Below are positions 1 through 8,540 of a stretch of 64,000 nucleotides of DNA, piece after piece. The position numbers and the translations under genes are program-made. The stretch spans positions 2,666,001 to 2,730,000 of the forward strand of contig CAWDDH010000003.1 in NCBI GenBank assembly GCA_963801105.1, written 5' to 3'. Below the pieces are notes generated by a model, which saw nothing but the letters and a program-made list of their open reading frames with translations, was not told the DNA's origin and did no database searches. This DNA is from JAENVU01 sp963801105. Its GTDB lineage: Bacteria > Actinomycetota > Acidimicrobiia > IMCC26256 > JAENVU01. How positions within the stretch are numbered: position 1 is the first letter of the stretch; every line of letters begins with the position of its first letter.

Positions 1-661
1 GACCGTGACCCCGGCGGAGTTGCTGGGCGATGCCTGGGTCTCGAACCGTCGCGACGCGATCGACCCCGACCGGGCCACCGTCCCTGTGCCGGGCCGGCCC
101 CAACGCGGGGGGACCGCGTACCTGTGTGCGGCCGACGACGACGGTCTCCTCGTGAGCCTGATCCAGTCCAACTTCCTCGCGTTCGGCTCGGGGGTCCACG
201 TGCCCGAGTGGGGGATCAACCTCAACAACCGGGGCTCGTCGTTTGCGCTCGACGCGTCACGCACGAACGCACTCGCCCCGGCGAAGCTGCCGATGCACAC
301 GCTCATCCCGGGTCTGGTGCTGCGCGACGGCGCGCCGGACCTCGTGTTCGGCTCGATGGGTGGCGACGCGCAGGCGCAGGTGCACGCGCAGCTGCTGAGC
401 GCGATCGTCGACGACGGCACCGATCCCCAGGCTGCGATCGACGCGCCGCGCTGGCGGGTCGAGCCGTGGGACTGGAAGGTGCGGATCGAGGTGGGCACCG
501 ACGCGACGGTGCCCGAAGGCCTGCGCGCGCGTGGTCACCACGTGGTCGAGGTGGGGGCGCTCGACTCGGGCATGGGCCACGCGCACGCGATCCGTCCGGC
601 CGCGGTGGGCTACACCGTCGCAACCGATCCCCGGGCCGAGGGGGCCGCGGTCGGCTTGTAG
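1..661 (+). CDS. Gamma-glutamyltransferase family protein, C-terminal part (5' end outside window)
   Basis: The frame is open to the left edge, so only the C-terminal part is seen. GGTs are Ntn-hydrolases that cleave themselves before a Thr and transfer or hydrolyse gamma-glutamyl groups, for example of glutathione. The likely self-cleavage Thr is in RGGTAY (codon 113-115), so almost the whole small subunit is present. Family signatures follow: QSNFLAFGSG, INLNNRG, HTLIPGLVLRDG and FGSMGGDAQAQVHAQ. The usual TTH at the cleavage site is replaced by GGTAY, which occurs in divergent GGT-like proteins. The stop codon overlaps the putative -10 box of the next gene. The family is clear; the substrate is not. 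Confidence 0.85.
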   Translation, partial: TVTPAELLGDAWVSNRRDAIDPDRATVPVPGRPQRGGTAYLCAADDDGLLVSLIQSNFLAFGSGVHVPEWGINLNNRGSSFALDASRTNALAPAKLPMHTLIPGLVLRDGAPDLVFGSMGGDAQAQVHAQLLSAIVDDGTDPQAAIDAPRWRVEPWDWKVRIEVGTDATVPEGLRARGHHVVEVGALDSGMGHAHAIRPAAVGYTVATDPRAEGAAVGL

Positions 662-664
662 CCT
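659..664 (+). promoter_or_regulatory. -10 box of putative leaderless coxD promoter
   Basis: TAGCCT lies exactly 6 nt before the ATG at 671 and includes the TAG stop of the preceding gene. The spacing would put transcription start at or next to the start codon. No convincing -35 box is seen. Confidence 0.4.
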
Positions 665-670
665 GCCTGC

Positions 671-1552
671 ATGGTCGATGCCGTCGACGAGGTGAGTGAC
701 GCGCTCGCGGCGCACGAATATCTTGCCGACGTCGGCCTGGCCACCGCGGTGTACCTCGCGATCGAGCTCGCCCGTCCGTTGCTCCTCGAGGGTGAGGCCG
801 GCGTCGGCAAGACCGAGCTCGCGAAGGTGCTCGCCCGGTGGCGGGGCACCGAGCTGCTCCGGCTGCAGTGCTACGAGGGCATCGACACCGGTCAGGCCCT
901 CTACGAGTGGGACTACCCGCGCCAGCTCCTGCACCTTCGCGCCACCGAGGCCGCCGGGCGGCCCGTGGACGAGGACGAGCTCTACACCGAGCGGTTCCTC
1001 GTCCGGCGTCCGCTGCTCCGCGCGATCGACCACCGCGGCCGGCCGCCGGTGCTCCTCATCGACGAGATCGACCGCGCCGACGACGAGTTCGAGGCGTTCC
1101 TGCTCGAGCTGCTGTCCGACTACACGATCACCATCCCCGAGCTCGGGGAGGTGCGCGCGGAGACCCCGCCGATCGTGGTGCTGACCTCGAACCGCACCCG
1201 GGACGTCCACGACGCGCTCAAGCGGCGCTGCCTCTACCACTGGATCGACCACCCCGACTTCGAGCGCGAGGTCGCGATCGTGCGCACGAAGGTGCCCGGC
1301 GTGGCCGAGGCCCTCGCGCGCGAGGTCGCCGGTGCGGTCGCGGTGCTCCGCGGGCTCGACCTCGCGAAGCCACCGGGCGTGGCCGAGACGATCGACTGGG
1401 CGGCGGCGCTCGAGCGCCTCGGGCGGGCCCGGCTCGACGAGGCGTCCGTGGACGCCACGCTCGGCGTGGTGCTCAAGTACCGGGAGGACCACGCGCGCGT
1501 CCGCGAGCACGGCCTCGACCGGCTCGTCGGCGCGGGTGGCCGCAGTGGCTGA
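671..1552 (+). CDS. coxD: MoxR-type AAA+ ATPase, CoxD-like
   Basis: This 293-residue AAA+ ATPase has Walker A GEAGVGKT (residues 41-48), Walker B LLIDEIDRAD (about 128-137) and a sensor-1 segment LTSNRTRDV. The LQCYEG and YEWDYPRQLL segments are typical of CoxD. With CoxE, CoxD is known to mature the CuSMoO2 centre of aerobic CO dehydrogenase; relatives serve other molybdenum hydroxylases. The next gene is a VWA protein overlapping by 8 nt, the classic MoxR-VWA pair, and XdhC-like genes follow. The structural coxLMS genes are not in the window, so the client enzyme is unknown. The ATG start fits the upstream -10 box. Confidence 0.88.
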   Translation: MVDAVDEVSDALAAHEYLADVGLATAVYLAIELARPLLLEGEAGVGKTELAKVLARWRGTELLRLQCYEGIDTGQALYEWDYPRQLLHLRATEAAGRPVDEDELYTERFLVRRPLLRAIDHRGRPPVLLIDEIDRADDEFEAFLLELLSDYTITIPELGEVRAETPPIVVLTSNRTRDVHDALKRRCLYHWIDHPDFEREVAIVRTKVPGVAEALAREVAGAVAVLRGLDLAKPPGVAETIDWAAALERLGRARLDEASVDATLGVVLKYREDHARVREHGLDRLVGAGGRSG

Positions 1553-2744
1553 GCACGACCGCGCACCTGCGGTCCACCCGAGCGGCGGGATCGATCCGGC
1601 GCGCGCGGTCGTGGGCTTTGCCCGCCTGCTCCGCGCGGCGGGCCTGAGCGTCTCCACCGACAGCGTGCTGCTCTTCGCCCGGGCCCTGACCGCGGTCGGG
1701 TGGGCCCGCGGTGACCGCGTCTACTGGGCGGCGCGGGCCTCGCTCTGCCGGCGCGTGGAGGACGAGGTGCGGTTCGACGAGTGTTTCCGGGGTTGGTTCG
1801 CCGACCTGCCGGCCGGGATCGCGCCGAGCGAGGTGCCGGTCGAGGCCGTCCTGGCGCGGGACGGCCTCGAGGACGACCGTGGGGAGGACGGCGCGGTGCG
1901 TGACGATCCCGCCGACGTCCCGGTGTTGACGCTGCGCTTCAGCCGCGCGGAGGTGCTCGCGCACCGGGACTTCGCCAGCTACACCGAGGCCGAGCACGAG
2001 GAGGCGCGCCGGGCCCTGACCCGGCTCCGTGTCGTCGGGGCGACTCGCCGGTCCCGGCGGCTCGTCCGCACGCGACGTGCGGCCGGGCGTCCGGACGTGC
2101 GCCGGACGGTGCGGGCGGCCCTGCGCACCGACGGCGAACCGCTCCGCCGCTACGCCCGGCACCCGTCGTTGCGCCCACGCCGCCTCGTCGTGTTGTGCGA
2201 CGTGAGCGGCTCGATGGAGCCCTACGCCCGCGTGATCATCCGATTCCTGCAGGCCGCGGTGGTGGCGCGGACCCGGGTCGAGGCCTTCGCGCTCGGGACC
2301 CGCGTCACGCGCGTCACGCGAGAGCTGTCGACACGAGATCCCGACGCCGCGGTCGCCGCGGCCGCCGCCCGCGTCGTCGACTGGTCGGGTGGCACCCGGC
2401 TGGGGGAGACACTGCGCACGTTCAACACCGAGTGGGGGGTCCGCGGGATCGCGCGCGGCGCCGTCGTCGTGATCGTCTCCGACGGCTGGGACCGCGGCGC
2501 GCCCGAGCTCCTGGGCGCGGAGATGGCGCGGCTCGGCCGGGTCGCCCACCGCATCGTCTGGGTCAACCCGCTGAAGGCGAGCCCCGGGTACGCGCCGCTC
2601 GCGGCGGGGATGGCCGCGGCCCTTCCCCACGTGGACGAGTTCGTCGAGGGTCACTCGCTCGCGTCGCTCGAGGCGCTGGTCGAGGTCATCGAGCGCACCA
2701 CGACGGACCGACGCGTGACCACCCGGACGGGGGTCGGGGCGTGA
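1545..2744 (+). CDS. coxE: VWA-domain protein, CoxE-like
   Basis: This 399-residue protein has a C-terminal von Willebrand A domain with an intact MIDAS: CDVSGSM (Asp219, Ser221, Ser223), GGTRLGETL and VSDGWDRG. The N-terminal part is the helical CoxE region, whose middle (about 165-195) is very Arg-rich. Such proteins partner the MoxR ATPase encoded just upstream in metallocofactor maturation. I chose the GTG at 1545, which overlaps the end of coxD; a GTG at 1536 is also possible. The stop overlaps the GTG of the next gene (GTGA). Confidence 0.85.
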   Translation: MAEHDRAPAVHPSGGIDPARAVVGFARLLRAAGLSVSTDSVLLFARALTAVGWARGDRVYWAARASLCRRVEDEVRFDECFRGWFADLPAGIAPSEVPVEAVLARDGLEDDRGEDGAVRDDPADVPVLTLRFSRAEVLAHRDFASYTEAEHEEARRALTRLRVVGATRRSRRLVRTRRAAGRPDVRRTVRAALRTDGEPLRRYARHPSLRPRRLVVLCDVSGSMEPYARVIIRFLQAAVVARTRVEAFALGTRVTRVTRELSTRDPDAAVAAAAARVVDWSGGTRLGETLRTFNTEWGVRGIARGAVVVIVSDGWDRGAPELLGAEMARLGRVAHRIVWVNPLKASPGYAPLAAGMAAALPHVDEFVEGHSLASLEALVEVIERTTTDRRVTTRTGVGA

Positions 2745-3058
2745 AGGAGGTCCTGGACGACATCGAGGCATGGCGGGCGGCAGGGCGAAAGGTCGCGATC
2801 GTCCGAGTCGTGGGCGTCGAGGGGTCCGGACCGCGTGATCCCGGCGCGACGATGGCCGTGAACGACGCCGGCGAGGTCGCCGGATCGGTGTCGGGCGGCT
2901 GCGTCGAGGGGGCCGTGGTCACCGAGGCGCTCGAGATCCTCGCCGGCCGAAAGCCGCGTGGGGTCGTGAGCTTCGGCTATTCCGACGACCAGGCCTTCGC
3001 GGTCGGGCTCACCTGCGGGGGCACGGTCCACCTCTACGTCGAGCCGCTGGACTGGTGA
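2741..3058 (+). CDS. XdhC/CoxI family N-terminal-domain protein
   Basis: This 105-residue protein corresponds to the N-terminal XdhC_CoxI domain alone, with the conserved segments GSGPRDPGATM and SVSGGCVEGAV, and CGGT near the end. XdhC binds molybdenum cofactor, protects it and inserts it into xanthine-dehydrogenase-type hydroxylases. The gene starts at a GTG inside the coxE stop and ends inside the start of the next gene, which encodes the missing C-terminal Rossmann domain. The two presumably act as one split XdhC. Split XdhC genes are known in bacteria. Confidence 0.82.
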   Translation: MKEVLDDIEAWRAAGRKVAIVRVVGVEGSGPRDPGATMAVNDAGEVAGSVSGGCVEGAVVTEALEILAGRKPRGVVSFGYSDDQAFAVGLTCGGTVHLYVEPLDW

Positions 3059-3846
3059 GCGAGGGCGCGGTCTTCGCGGCGCTCACCGACGCCCTGCGCG
3101 CCGACCGTCCCGTCGCGCTCGCGACGGTCGTCGCCGGCCCGGGGATCGGGTCCAAGCTGCTCGTCGAGCACGGCCTGGCGCCGCTCGGCACCTTGGGGAA
3201 CCCCGACCTCGACCGGGTCGTCACGCGCGACGCGCGCGCCGAGCTCGGTGCGGGGCTCACGTCGACCCGCCACTACGGGGAGCACGGCGAGGCCCGCGAG
3301 CGCACCGTCGAGGTGTTCATCGAGACGTTCGCGGCACCGCCCCGCATGATCGTCTTCGGTGCGGTGGACTTCACCGCCGCGCTCGCGAAGATCGCAAAGG
3401 TGCTCGGATACCACGTCACGGTCTGCGACGCGCGCACCGTGTTCGCGACGGCGGCGCGGTTCCCGATGGCCGACGTCGTGGTCAACGAATGGCCCGACCG
3501 CTACCTCGCGACCGTCGGCGAGACGCTGGGCTTCCGTGACGCGGTCTGTGTGCTGACCCACGACGCCAAGTTCGACGTCCCGGCCATCGTCGGGGCGCTC
3601 GCGACCGAGGTCGGCTACCTCGGCGCGATGGGGAGCCGACGGACGCATGCCACGCGCGTCGAGCGGCTCCGGGAGGCGGGCGTCACCGAGGCGGAGCTGG
3701 ATCGCATCATGGCGCCGATCGGACTCGACATCGGCTCCCGAACGCCCGAGGAGGCGGCCGTGGCGATCTGCGCCGAGATCATCGCCCGGCGGACCGGGCG
3801 TACCGGTGTCGCCTCGCTGTGCGACGGGGACGGGCCGATCCACTGA
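3055..3846 (+). CDS. XdhC family protein with C-terminal Rossmann domain
   Basis: This 263-residue partner of the preceding gene has a short XdhC-like N-terminus with poor conservation. The XdhC_C Rossmann domain follows (MIVFGAVDFTAALAKIA, then GYHVTVCDAR) and the family's closing motif GYLGAMGSRRTHATR. The usual GAGH loop of XdhC_C is FGAVDFT here. It is expected to deliver molybdenum cofactor to the hydroxylase matured by CoxD/CoxE. The GTG start lies within the previous stop (GTGA), so the four genes from coxD form one coupled unit. The last residues are unconserved. Confidence 0.85.
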   Translation: MSEGAVFAALTDALRADRPVALATVVAGPGIGSKLLVEHGLAPLGTLGNPDLDRVVTRDARAELGAGLTSTRHYGEHGEARERTVEVFIETFAAPPRMIVFGAVDFTAALAKIAKVLGYHVTVCDARTVFATAARFPMADVVVNEWPDRYLATVGETLGFRDAVCVLTHDAKFDVPAIVGALATEVGYLGAMGSRRTHATRVERLREAGVTEAELDRIMAPIGLDIGSRTPEEAAVAICAEIIARRTGRTGVASLCDGDGPIH

Positions 3847-3885
3847 TCCCCGGAGGCGTCCGGTTCCGCCGGGGACGTCGTCCGC

Positions 3886-3891
3886 CATACT
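3886..3891 (+). promoter_or_regulatory. -10 box of putative leaderless SDR promoter
   Basis: CATACT lies exactly 6 nt before the ATG at 3898, matching the spacing at other starts in this window. It suggests the SDR-Dabb pair is transcribed separately from the cox-like unit. Confidence 0.35.
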
Positions 3892-3897
3892 GACGGC

Positions 3898-4644
3898 ATG
3901 GATCTGGGGATCGCGGGCCGGCGCGCCGCCGTGGCCGCCGCGTCGAAGGGACTCGGCTTTGCCGCCGCCTCGGCGCTCGCGGCGGAAGGGGTCGAGGTCG
4001 CGATCTGCAGCCGCCACGGTGAGGAGATCGCCGACGCCGCCCGCCGGATCGGTGGCGATGTCGTCCCGATCGTCGCGGACGTCGGCACAGTGGCCGGGGC
4101 GGAGGGGTTCGTCGCTGAGGCCGCGGACGCGCTCGGAGGTGTCGACATCCTGGTGGCCAACGCCGGTGGACCACCACCGGGAAACTTCGCGTCCATCGAC
4201 GACGTCGGCGCCTACGCCCGGGCCTTCGAGCTGAACGCGCTGTCGGCTATCGCGATGTGCCGCGCGACCCTGCCGGCCATGCGTGAGCGGAGATGGGGGA
4301 GAGTCGTCGCGATCACGTCGATCGCCGTCCGCCAGCCGATCGCGAACCTGATCCTGTCGAACACGGCGCGCGCCGGACTGACCGGGTTCCTCAAGACGCT
4401 GGCGCGCGAGGTCGCGGCCGACGGCGTGACGGTGAACAGCCTCCAGCCCGGCCTCCACGCGACCGAGCGGATCGCGGGGCTGTACGGCGATCCGGCCGAC
4501 CTCGGCGCGACCGTGCCGGCCGGGCGGGTGGGGGAGCCGGCCGACTTCGGCGCGTGCGTCGCCTTCGTCTGCTCGGAGGCGGCGGGGTATCTCACGGGCA
4601 CTGCGATCCCGGTCGACGGTGGAGCGGACGGAGGACTGCAATGA
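3898..4644 (+). CDS. SDR-family protein lacking the canonical Tyr/Lys
   Basis: This is a 248-residue Rossmann protein with an NAD(P)-binding loop (AASKGLGFA, residues 14-22), ANAGG, and the C-terminal PVDGGADGG. In classical SDRs the catalytic motif is YxxxK. Here the aligned segment is SNTAR, so Tyr is Ser and Lys is Arg. The preceding ITSIAV keeps a Ser. I recall a bacterial SDR subfamily with similar LSN-x-x-R segments, so the change looks inherited rather than decayed, but the chemistry cannot be assumed. The stop overlaps the next ATG (ATGA). Confidence 0.85.
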   Translation: MDLGIAGRRAAVAAASKGLGFAAASALAAEGVEVAICSRHGEEIADAARRIGGDVVPIVADVGTVAGAEGFVAEAADALGGVDILVANAGGPPPGNFASIDDVGAYARAFELNALSAIAMCRATLPAMRERRWGRVVAITSIAVRQPIANLILSNTARAGLTGFLKTLAREVAADGVTVNSLQPGLHATERIAGLYGDPADLGATVPAGRVGEPADFGACVAFVCSEAAGYLTGTAIPVDGGADGGLQ

Positions 4645-4934
4645 TTCGACACGTCTCGGTGCTGACGTTCGCGGACGACGCGACCGACGAGCAGATCGAC
4701 GCGGTCGTCACGGCCCTGCGGGCGCTGCCCGCGACGATCCCGGAGCTGCGGGACTATCGCGTCGGGCGCGATCTCGGGATCGATCCGGGCAACGGCAGCT
4801 TCGTGGTGATCGGGGACTTCGACGACGAGGACGGATACCGCGCGTATCGCGACCATCCGGACCACGTCGCGGTCGCGCGGGCGCACATCCTGCCCATCCT
4901 CACCGGCCGGACAGCGGCGCAGTACACCCTCTGA
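4641..4934 (+). CDS. Dabb (stress-responsive A/B barrel) domain protein
   Basis: This 97-residue protein fits the Dabb fold: it opens MIRHVSVLTFADD and has a central RVGRDLG and a HPDHVAVARAHI segment. Dabb proteins are small dimeric ferredoxin-like barrels; some bind small ligands or catalyse isomerisations, and many have no known role. It is translationally coupled to the SDR gene, which suggests a shared pathway. Confidence 0.8.
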   Translation: MIRHVSVLTFADDATDEQIDAVVTALRALPATIPELRDYRVGRDLGIDPGNGSFVVIGDFDDEDGYRAYRDHPDHVAVARAHILPILTGRTAAQYTL

Positions 4935-4946
4935 AGGCCGTGTGGC

Positions 4947-4952
4947 TACCCT
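4947..4952 (+). promoter_or_regulatory. -10 box of putative leaderless pgsA promoter
   Basis: TACCCT lies exactly 6 nt before the ATG at 4959, predicting a leaderless transcript for pgsA and the coupled gene downstream. Confidence 0.4.
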
Positions 4953-4958
4953 GAGGCC

Positions 4959-5594
4959 ATGGCTGCCGTCCCGCAAGAGCCCCTGCGCGACCGGGGCCTG
5001 TGGACCATCCCGAACCTGATCTCGGCGCTACGGCTCCTCGCGATCCCGTGGTTCCTCTGGCTGCTGCTCCACGACGACCGGCCGATCGCGGCCGGCATCC
5101 TGTTCGCGGTGCTCGGCGCGACCGACTGGGTCGACGGCTACATCGCGCGCCATTTCGACCAGGGCAGCGAGATCGGCAAGGTCATGGACCCGGTGGCCGA
5201 TCGCGCGCTGCTGATCTCGGGGGCCGTCGCGCTCATGATCGACGGCAGCGTCCCGTTGTGGGTGGGGCTCGTGGTCCTCGCCCGGGAGGCGCTGATCAGC
5301 GTCGCGACCCTCGGGCTCGCGGCCAAGGGCGCGCGCCGCATCGACGTTCAGTGGATCGGCAAGGCGGGCACGCTGGCGCTGATGTTCGCCCTCCCGATGT
5401 TCCTCTGGCTCGACAACACGAACCCGGGAGCCGGCCGTGACGTCCTGGCCGCGGTCACGTGGATCTTCACCGTCAGTGGGCTCGTCCTGAGCTACCTGGC
5501 GGCGGCGGGGTACGTCCCCATCGCGCGGCAGGCGCTGCGCGACGGACGGGCCGGACGGGCGGAGGGGTTGGACATCACGAAGGAGCGGACATGA
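4959..5594 (+). CDS. pgsA: CDP-alcohol phosphatidyltransferase (PgsA-like)
   Basis: This 211-residue integral membrane enzyme carries the family signature DWVDGYIARHFDQGSEIGK followed by VMDPVADR, that is D-x2-DG-x2-AR-x8-G-x3-D-x3-D. It swaps CMP of a CDP-diacylglycerol for an alcohol, probably glycerol-3-phosphate in phosphatidylglycerol synthesis. In M. tuberculosis pgsA2 (Rv1822) lies just upstream of gcvH-garA, as here, so I regard it as the orthologue. Its exact acceptor is unproven. The stop overlaps the ATG of the next gene. Confidence 0.85.
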   Translation: MAAVPQEPLRDRGLWTIPNLISALRLLAIPWFLWLLLHDDRPIAAGILFAVLGATDWVDGYIARHFDQGSEIGKVMDPVADRALLISGAVALMIDGSVPLWVGLVVLAREALISVATLGLAAKGARRIDVQWIGKAGTLALMFALPMFLWLDNTNPGAGRDVLAAVTWIFTVSGLVLSYLAAAGYVPIARQALRDGRAGRAEGLDITKERT

Positions 5595-8077
5595 AGGCGG
5601 TCATCCTCGCGGGCGGCGAGGGCACCCGCCTGCGCCCCCTCACCAGCAACCAGCCCAAGCCGATGATGCCGATCGCGAACCGGCCGATGATGGAGCACAT
5701 CGTCCGCCTGCTCGCGCAGCACGGCTTCGACGAGATCGTCGTCACCGTGGCCTTCCTCGCCAACCAGATCCGCACGTACTTCGGCGACGGGGCGGAGCTG
5801 GGCGTGGAGATGCGCTACGCGACCGAGGAGACGCCCCTCGGGACCGCGGGCTCGGTCGCCAACGCGGCCGAAGAGCTCGACGACACCTTCCTCGTGATCT
5901 CGGGCGATGTATTGACCGACGTCGACCTCACCGGCCTGGTCGCGGCGCACCGCGAGTCGGGCGCGCTCGGCACGATCGCGCTCAAGCGGGTGTCGGACCC
6001 GGTGGAGTTCGGGATCGTCATCACCCGGGAGGACGGCCGGGTCGAGCGGTTCCTCGAGAAGCCGACGTGGGGCCAGGTCTTCTCCGACACCATCAACACG
6101 GGTATCTACGTGCTCGAGCCGCGGGTCTTCGACTTCATCCCGTCGGGCGAGGTCGTGGACTTCAGCGGTGACGTCTTCCCGGCCGCGCTGGCCAAGGGCG
6201 AGGATCTCTACGGCCACGTGGTGGACGCCTACTGGGAGGACGTCGGGACCCACGACGCGTACCTCCGGGCCCACCAGGACATCCTCGACGGTCTCGTGGA
6301 GGTCGAGATCGAGGGATTCCGCATGCGGGAGAACATCTGGCTCGGTGAGGGTGCCGAGGTCGATCCCGATGCCCAGATCGACGGGCCGGCGATCATCGGA
6401 CCCAACTGCCGCATCGAGTCCGGCGCGCACGTCGGTGACCACACCGTGCTCGGTGGCGACGTCGTGGTGAAGCACGACGCCCACGTGGTGCACTCGGTCG
6501 TGCACGGGCACACGTATCTCGGCGCGTCGAGCCGCGTGCGCGCGGCGGTGATCGCGCGTGCCTGCGATGTCCGCAACCACGCAGCGATCGAACCCGGCGC
6601 GGTGCTCGGCAACGACTGCTTCGTCGGAGAGCACGCCGTGGTGACGTCCGACGTGAAGGTGTACCCGTTCAAGTCGGTCGAGGCCGGCGCGGTCGTCACG
6701 TCGTCGATCCTCTGGGAGACCAAGCGTGCGCGCACGCTCTTCGGCCGGCGCGGCGCGACGGGCATCGCCAACGTCGACGTCACCGCGGAGGTTGCGACTC
6801 GGCTCGCGCAGGCGTACGGCACGTCCCTCCAGAAGGGCGCGGTCGTCACGACGAGCCGCGACACGAGCCGCGTCGCCCGCGCGCTCAAGCGCTCGATCAT
6901 CGGTGGGCTCAACCTCGCGGGCGTCAACGTCGAGGACGTCGAGCTGGCGACGGTCCCGCTCACCCGGTTCCAGGTTCGGAACTCGCGCAACGCGGGTGGG
7001 ATCACCGTCCGCCTGGCGCCCGGTGACTCCGAGCGGGTCGAGATCCGGTTCTTCGACAGCAACGGCCGTGACATCGCCGAGCTCACCCAGCGCAAGATCG
7101 AGCGGCTCCTCGCCCGCGAGGAGTTCCGTCGCGCGTTCGCAGGCGACATCGGCGACATCGTGTTCCCCCCGAGGGCGCTGGAGTTCTACACCGCGGCCCT
7201 GGAGGACTCGATCGACGCGAACCTCGTTCACGACCGGGCGTTCAAGGTCGTGCTCGACTACTCCTTCGGCGCCGCGTCGCTGGCCCTCCCGGCGGTGCTC
7301 GCCAAGGTCGGAGCCGACGTGCTCGCGGTGAACCCGTTCGCGGCCACCCGCCCCAGCACCCTCAGCCTGAGCGAGCGCGACGCCCGGATCGCCCGGGTCG
7401 GAACACTCGTGCGGGCATCGGGCAGCGATCTCGGGATGGTCATCGACCCGGCCGGTGAGACCGCGGTCCTCGTCGACGGCACCGGGCGCTCGCTCGACGG
7501 CCACCAGACGCTCGGCGCGCTGCTCAGCCTCGCGGTCACCGCGCGGCCCGGCCTGCGCGTGGCGCTTCCGGTCTCGGCGTCGCGCGCGGCGGCCGGCATC
7601 GTCACCGGCGGCGGTGGGGAAGTGGTGTGGACCAAGACCGGGGCCGCCTCGATCATGGAGGTCGCGTCCCGCCGGGACGTGGACCTCGCGGCCGGCGCCG
7701 ACGGCTCGGTCGTGTGGCCGGATTTCCTGCCCGCATTCGACGCCACCGCGACCTTCGTGCACCTGCTCGACCTGCTGACCCACGACGGCCGCGGGCTCGC
7801 GGAGGTCGTCGATCAGCTCGCCCCGGTGTTCACGGCCCGCCGCTCGGTCCCGGTCGAGTGGTCGCGCAAGGGTGCGGTGATGCGCGAGATGGTGGAGAAG
7901 TCCAAGGGGCGGGACGTCACGCTGATCGACGGCGTCAAGCTCGACCACGGCGACAGTTGGGCGCTCATCCTCCCGGACCCCGATGACGCGCTCGTCCACG
8001 TCCTGGTGGAGGCCGCGAACGCGACCGCGGCGACCGATCTCGCGGACCACTACGCCCGGCGCATCACCGACCTGTGA
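5591..8077 (+). CDS. Sugar-1-phosphate nucleotidyltransferase fused to a phosphomannomutase-like domain
   Basis: The 828-residue protein has three parts. Residues 1 to about 235 are a nucleotidyltransferase (LAGGEGTRLRPLT, then FLEKPTWG). About 245-375 are left-handed beta-helix hexapeptide repeats. From about 380 on there is a phosphohexomutase fold. It resembles ManC/GMPP-type mannose-1-phosphate guanylyltransferases of about 840 residues known from cyanobacteria. In the mutase part the phosphoserine loop reads RNSRNAGG instead of TASHNP, and the metal loop DGDGDR reads DPAGET. Mutase activity is therefore doubtful and the domain may be structural or regulatory. The product is probably GDP-mannose or a similar NDP-sugar for the envelope. 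ATG at 5591, coupled to pgsA. Confidence 0.85.
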   Translation: MKAVILAGGEGTRLRPLTSNQPKPMMPIANRPMMEHIVRLLAQHGFDEIVVTVAFLANQIRTYFGDGAELGVEMRYATEETPLGTAGSVANAAEELDDTFLVISGDVLTDVDLTGLVAAHRESGALGTIALKRVSDPVEFGIVITREDGRVERFLEKPTWGQVFSDTINTGIYVLEPRVFDFIPSGEVVDFSGDVFPAALAKGEDLYGHVVDAYWEDVGTHDAYLRAHQDILDGLVEVEIEGFRMRENIWLGEGAEVDPDAQIDGPAIIGPNCRIESGAHVGDHTVLGGDVVVKHDAHVVHSVVHGHTYLGASSRVRAAVIARACDVRNHAAIEPGAVLGNDCFVGEHAVVTSDVKVYPFKSVEAGAVVTSSILWETKRARTLFGRRGATGIANVDVTAEVATRLAQAYGTSLQKGAVVTTSRDTSRVARALKRSIIGGLNLAGVNVEDVELATVPLTRFQVRNSRNAGGITVRLAPGDSERVEIRFFDSNGRDIAELTQRKIERLLAREEFRRAFAGDIGDIVFPPRALEFYTAALEDSIDANLVHDRAFKVVLDYSFGAASLALPAVLAKVGADVLAVNPFAATRPSTLSLSERDARIARVGTLVRASGSDLGMVIDPAGETAVLVDGTGRSLDGHQTLGALLSLAVTARPGLRVALPVSASRAAAGIVTGGGGEVVWTKTGAASIMEVASRRDVDLAAGADGSVVWPDFLPAFDATATFVHLLDLLTHDGRGLAEVVDQLAPVFTARRSVPVEWSRKGAVMREMVEKSKGRDVTLIDGVKLDHGDSWALILPDPDDALVHVLVEAANATAATDLADHYARRITDL

Positions 8078-8147
8078 TCCGAACCGGAACCGCCGCCGGC
8101 GGGCCGGTAGCCTGCCCCGAGCTTCGGCCCCGATGCGAGGAACGGTG

Positions 8148-8528
8148 ATGGCGACTCCGAGTGATCTGAGGTACTCGACCGAGCACGAGTGGGTGCGGGT
8201 CGACGGGACACGCGCGACGGTCGGGATCACCGACTACGCCCAGGACGCCCTCGGCGACGTCGTCTACGTGGAGTTGCCCGACGCGGGTCTCGAGGTGATC
8301 GCCCACGCGTCGATCGCCGAGATCGAGTCGACCAAGTCCGTCTCGGAGGTGTACTGCCCGGTGACCGGTACGGTGGTCGAGGTGAACCCCGAGCTCGAGG
8401 CCCGGCCCGAGGTCCTCAACGAGGACCCTTACGGGACGGGCTGGATCTTCGTCGTGGAGCTGGCCGAGCCGGCGGAGCTCGACGGGCTCATGGACGCCCC
8501 CGGGTACGAGGCCTTCCTCGCCGGTTGA
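8148..8528 (+). CDS. gcvH: Glycine cleavage system H protein
   Basis: The 126-residue lipoyl carrier shuttles the aminomethyl group between the P, T and L proteins. The lipoylation site is IESTKSVSEVY with Lys63, and the N-terminal RYSTEHEWV and GITDYAQDALGD are typical. I chose ATG 8148 because GAGGAA at 8137-8142 is placed as a ribosome site; an in-frame ATG at 8133 lies before it. gcvT and gcvP follow 2.6 and 4 kb downstream with regulatory genes between, as in the mycobacterial locus. The L protein is not in the window. Confidence 0.95.
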   Translation: MATPSDLRYSTEHEWVRVDGTRATVGITDYAQDALGDVVYVELPDAGLEVIAHASIAEIESTKSVSEVYCPVTGTVVEVNPELEARPEVLNEDPYGTGWIFVVELAEPAELDGLMDAPGYEAFLAG

Positions 8529-8540
8529 GGCCCCCGCAGT

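Noticed and set aside
5492..8230. 912-residue open frame on the - strand over the nucleotidyltransferase fusion
   Set aside because: It is an antisense shadow produced by high GC; the + strand protein has clear domains and the - product has none.
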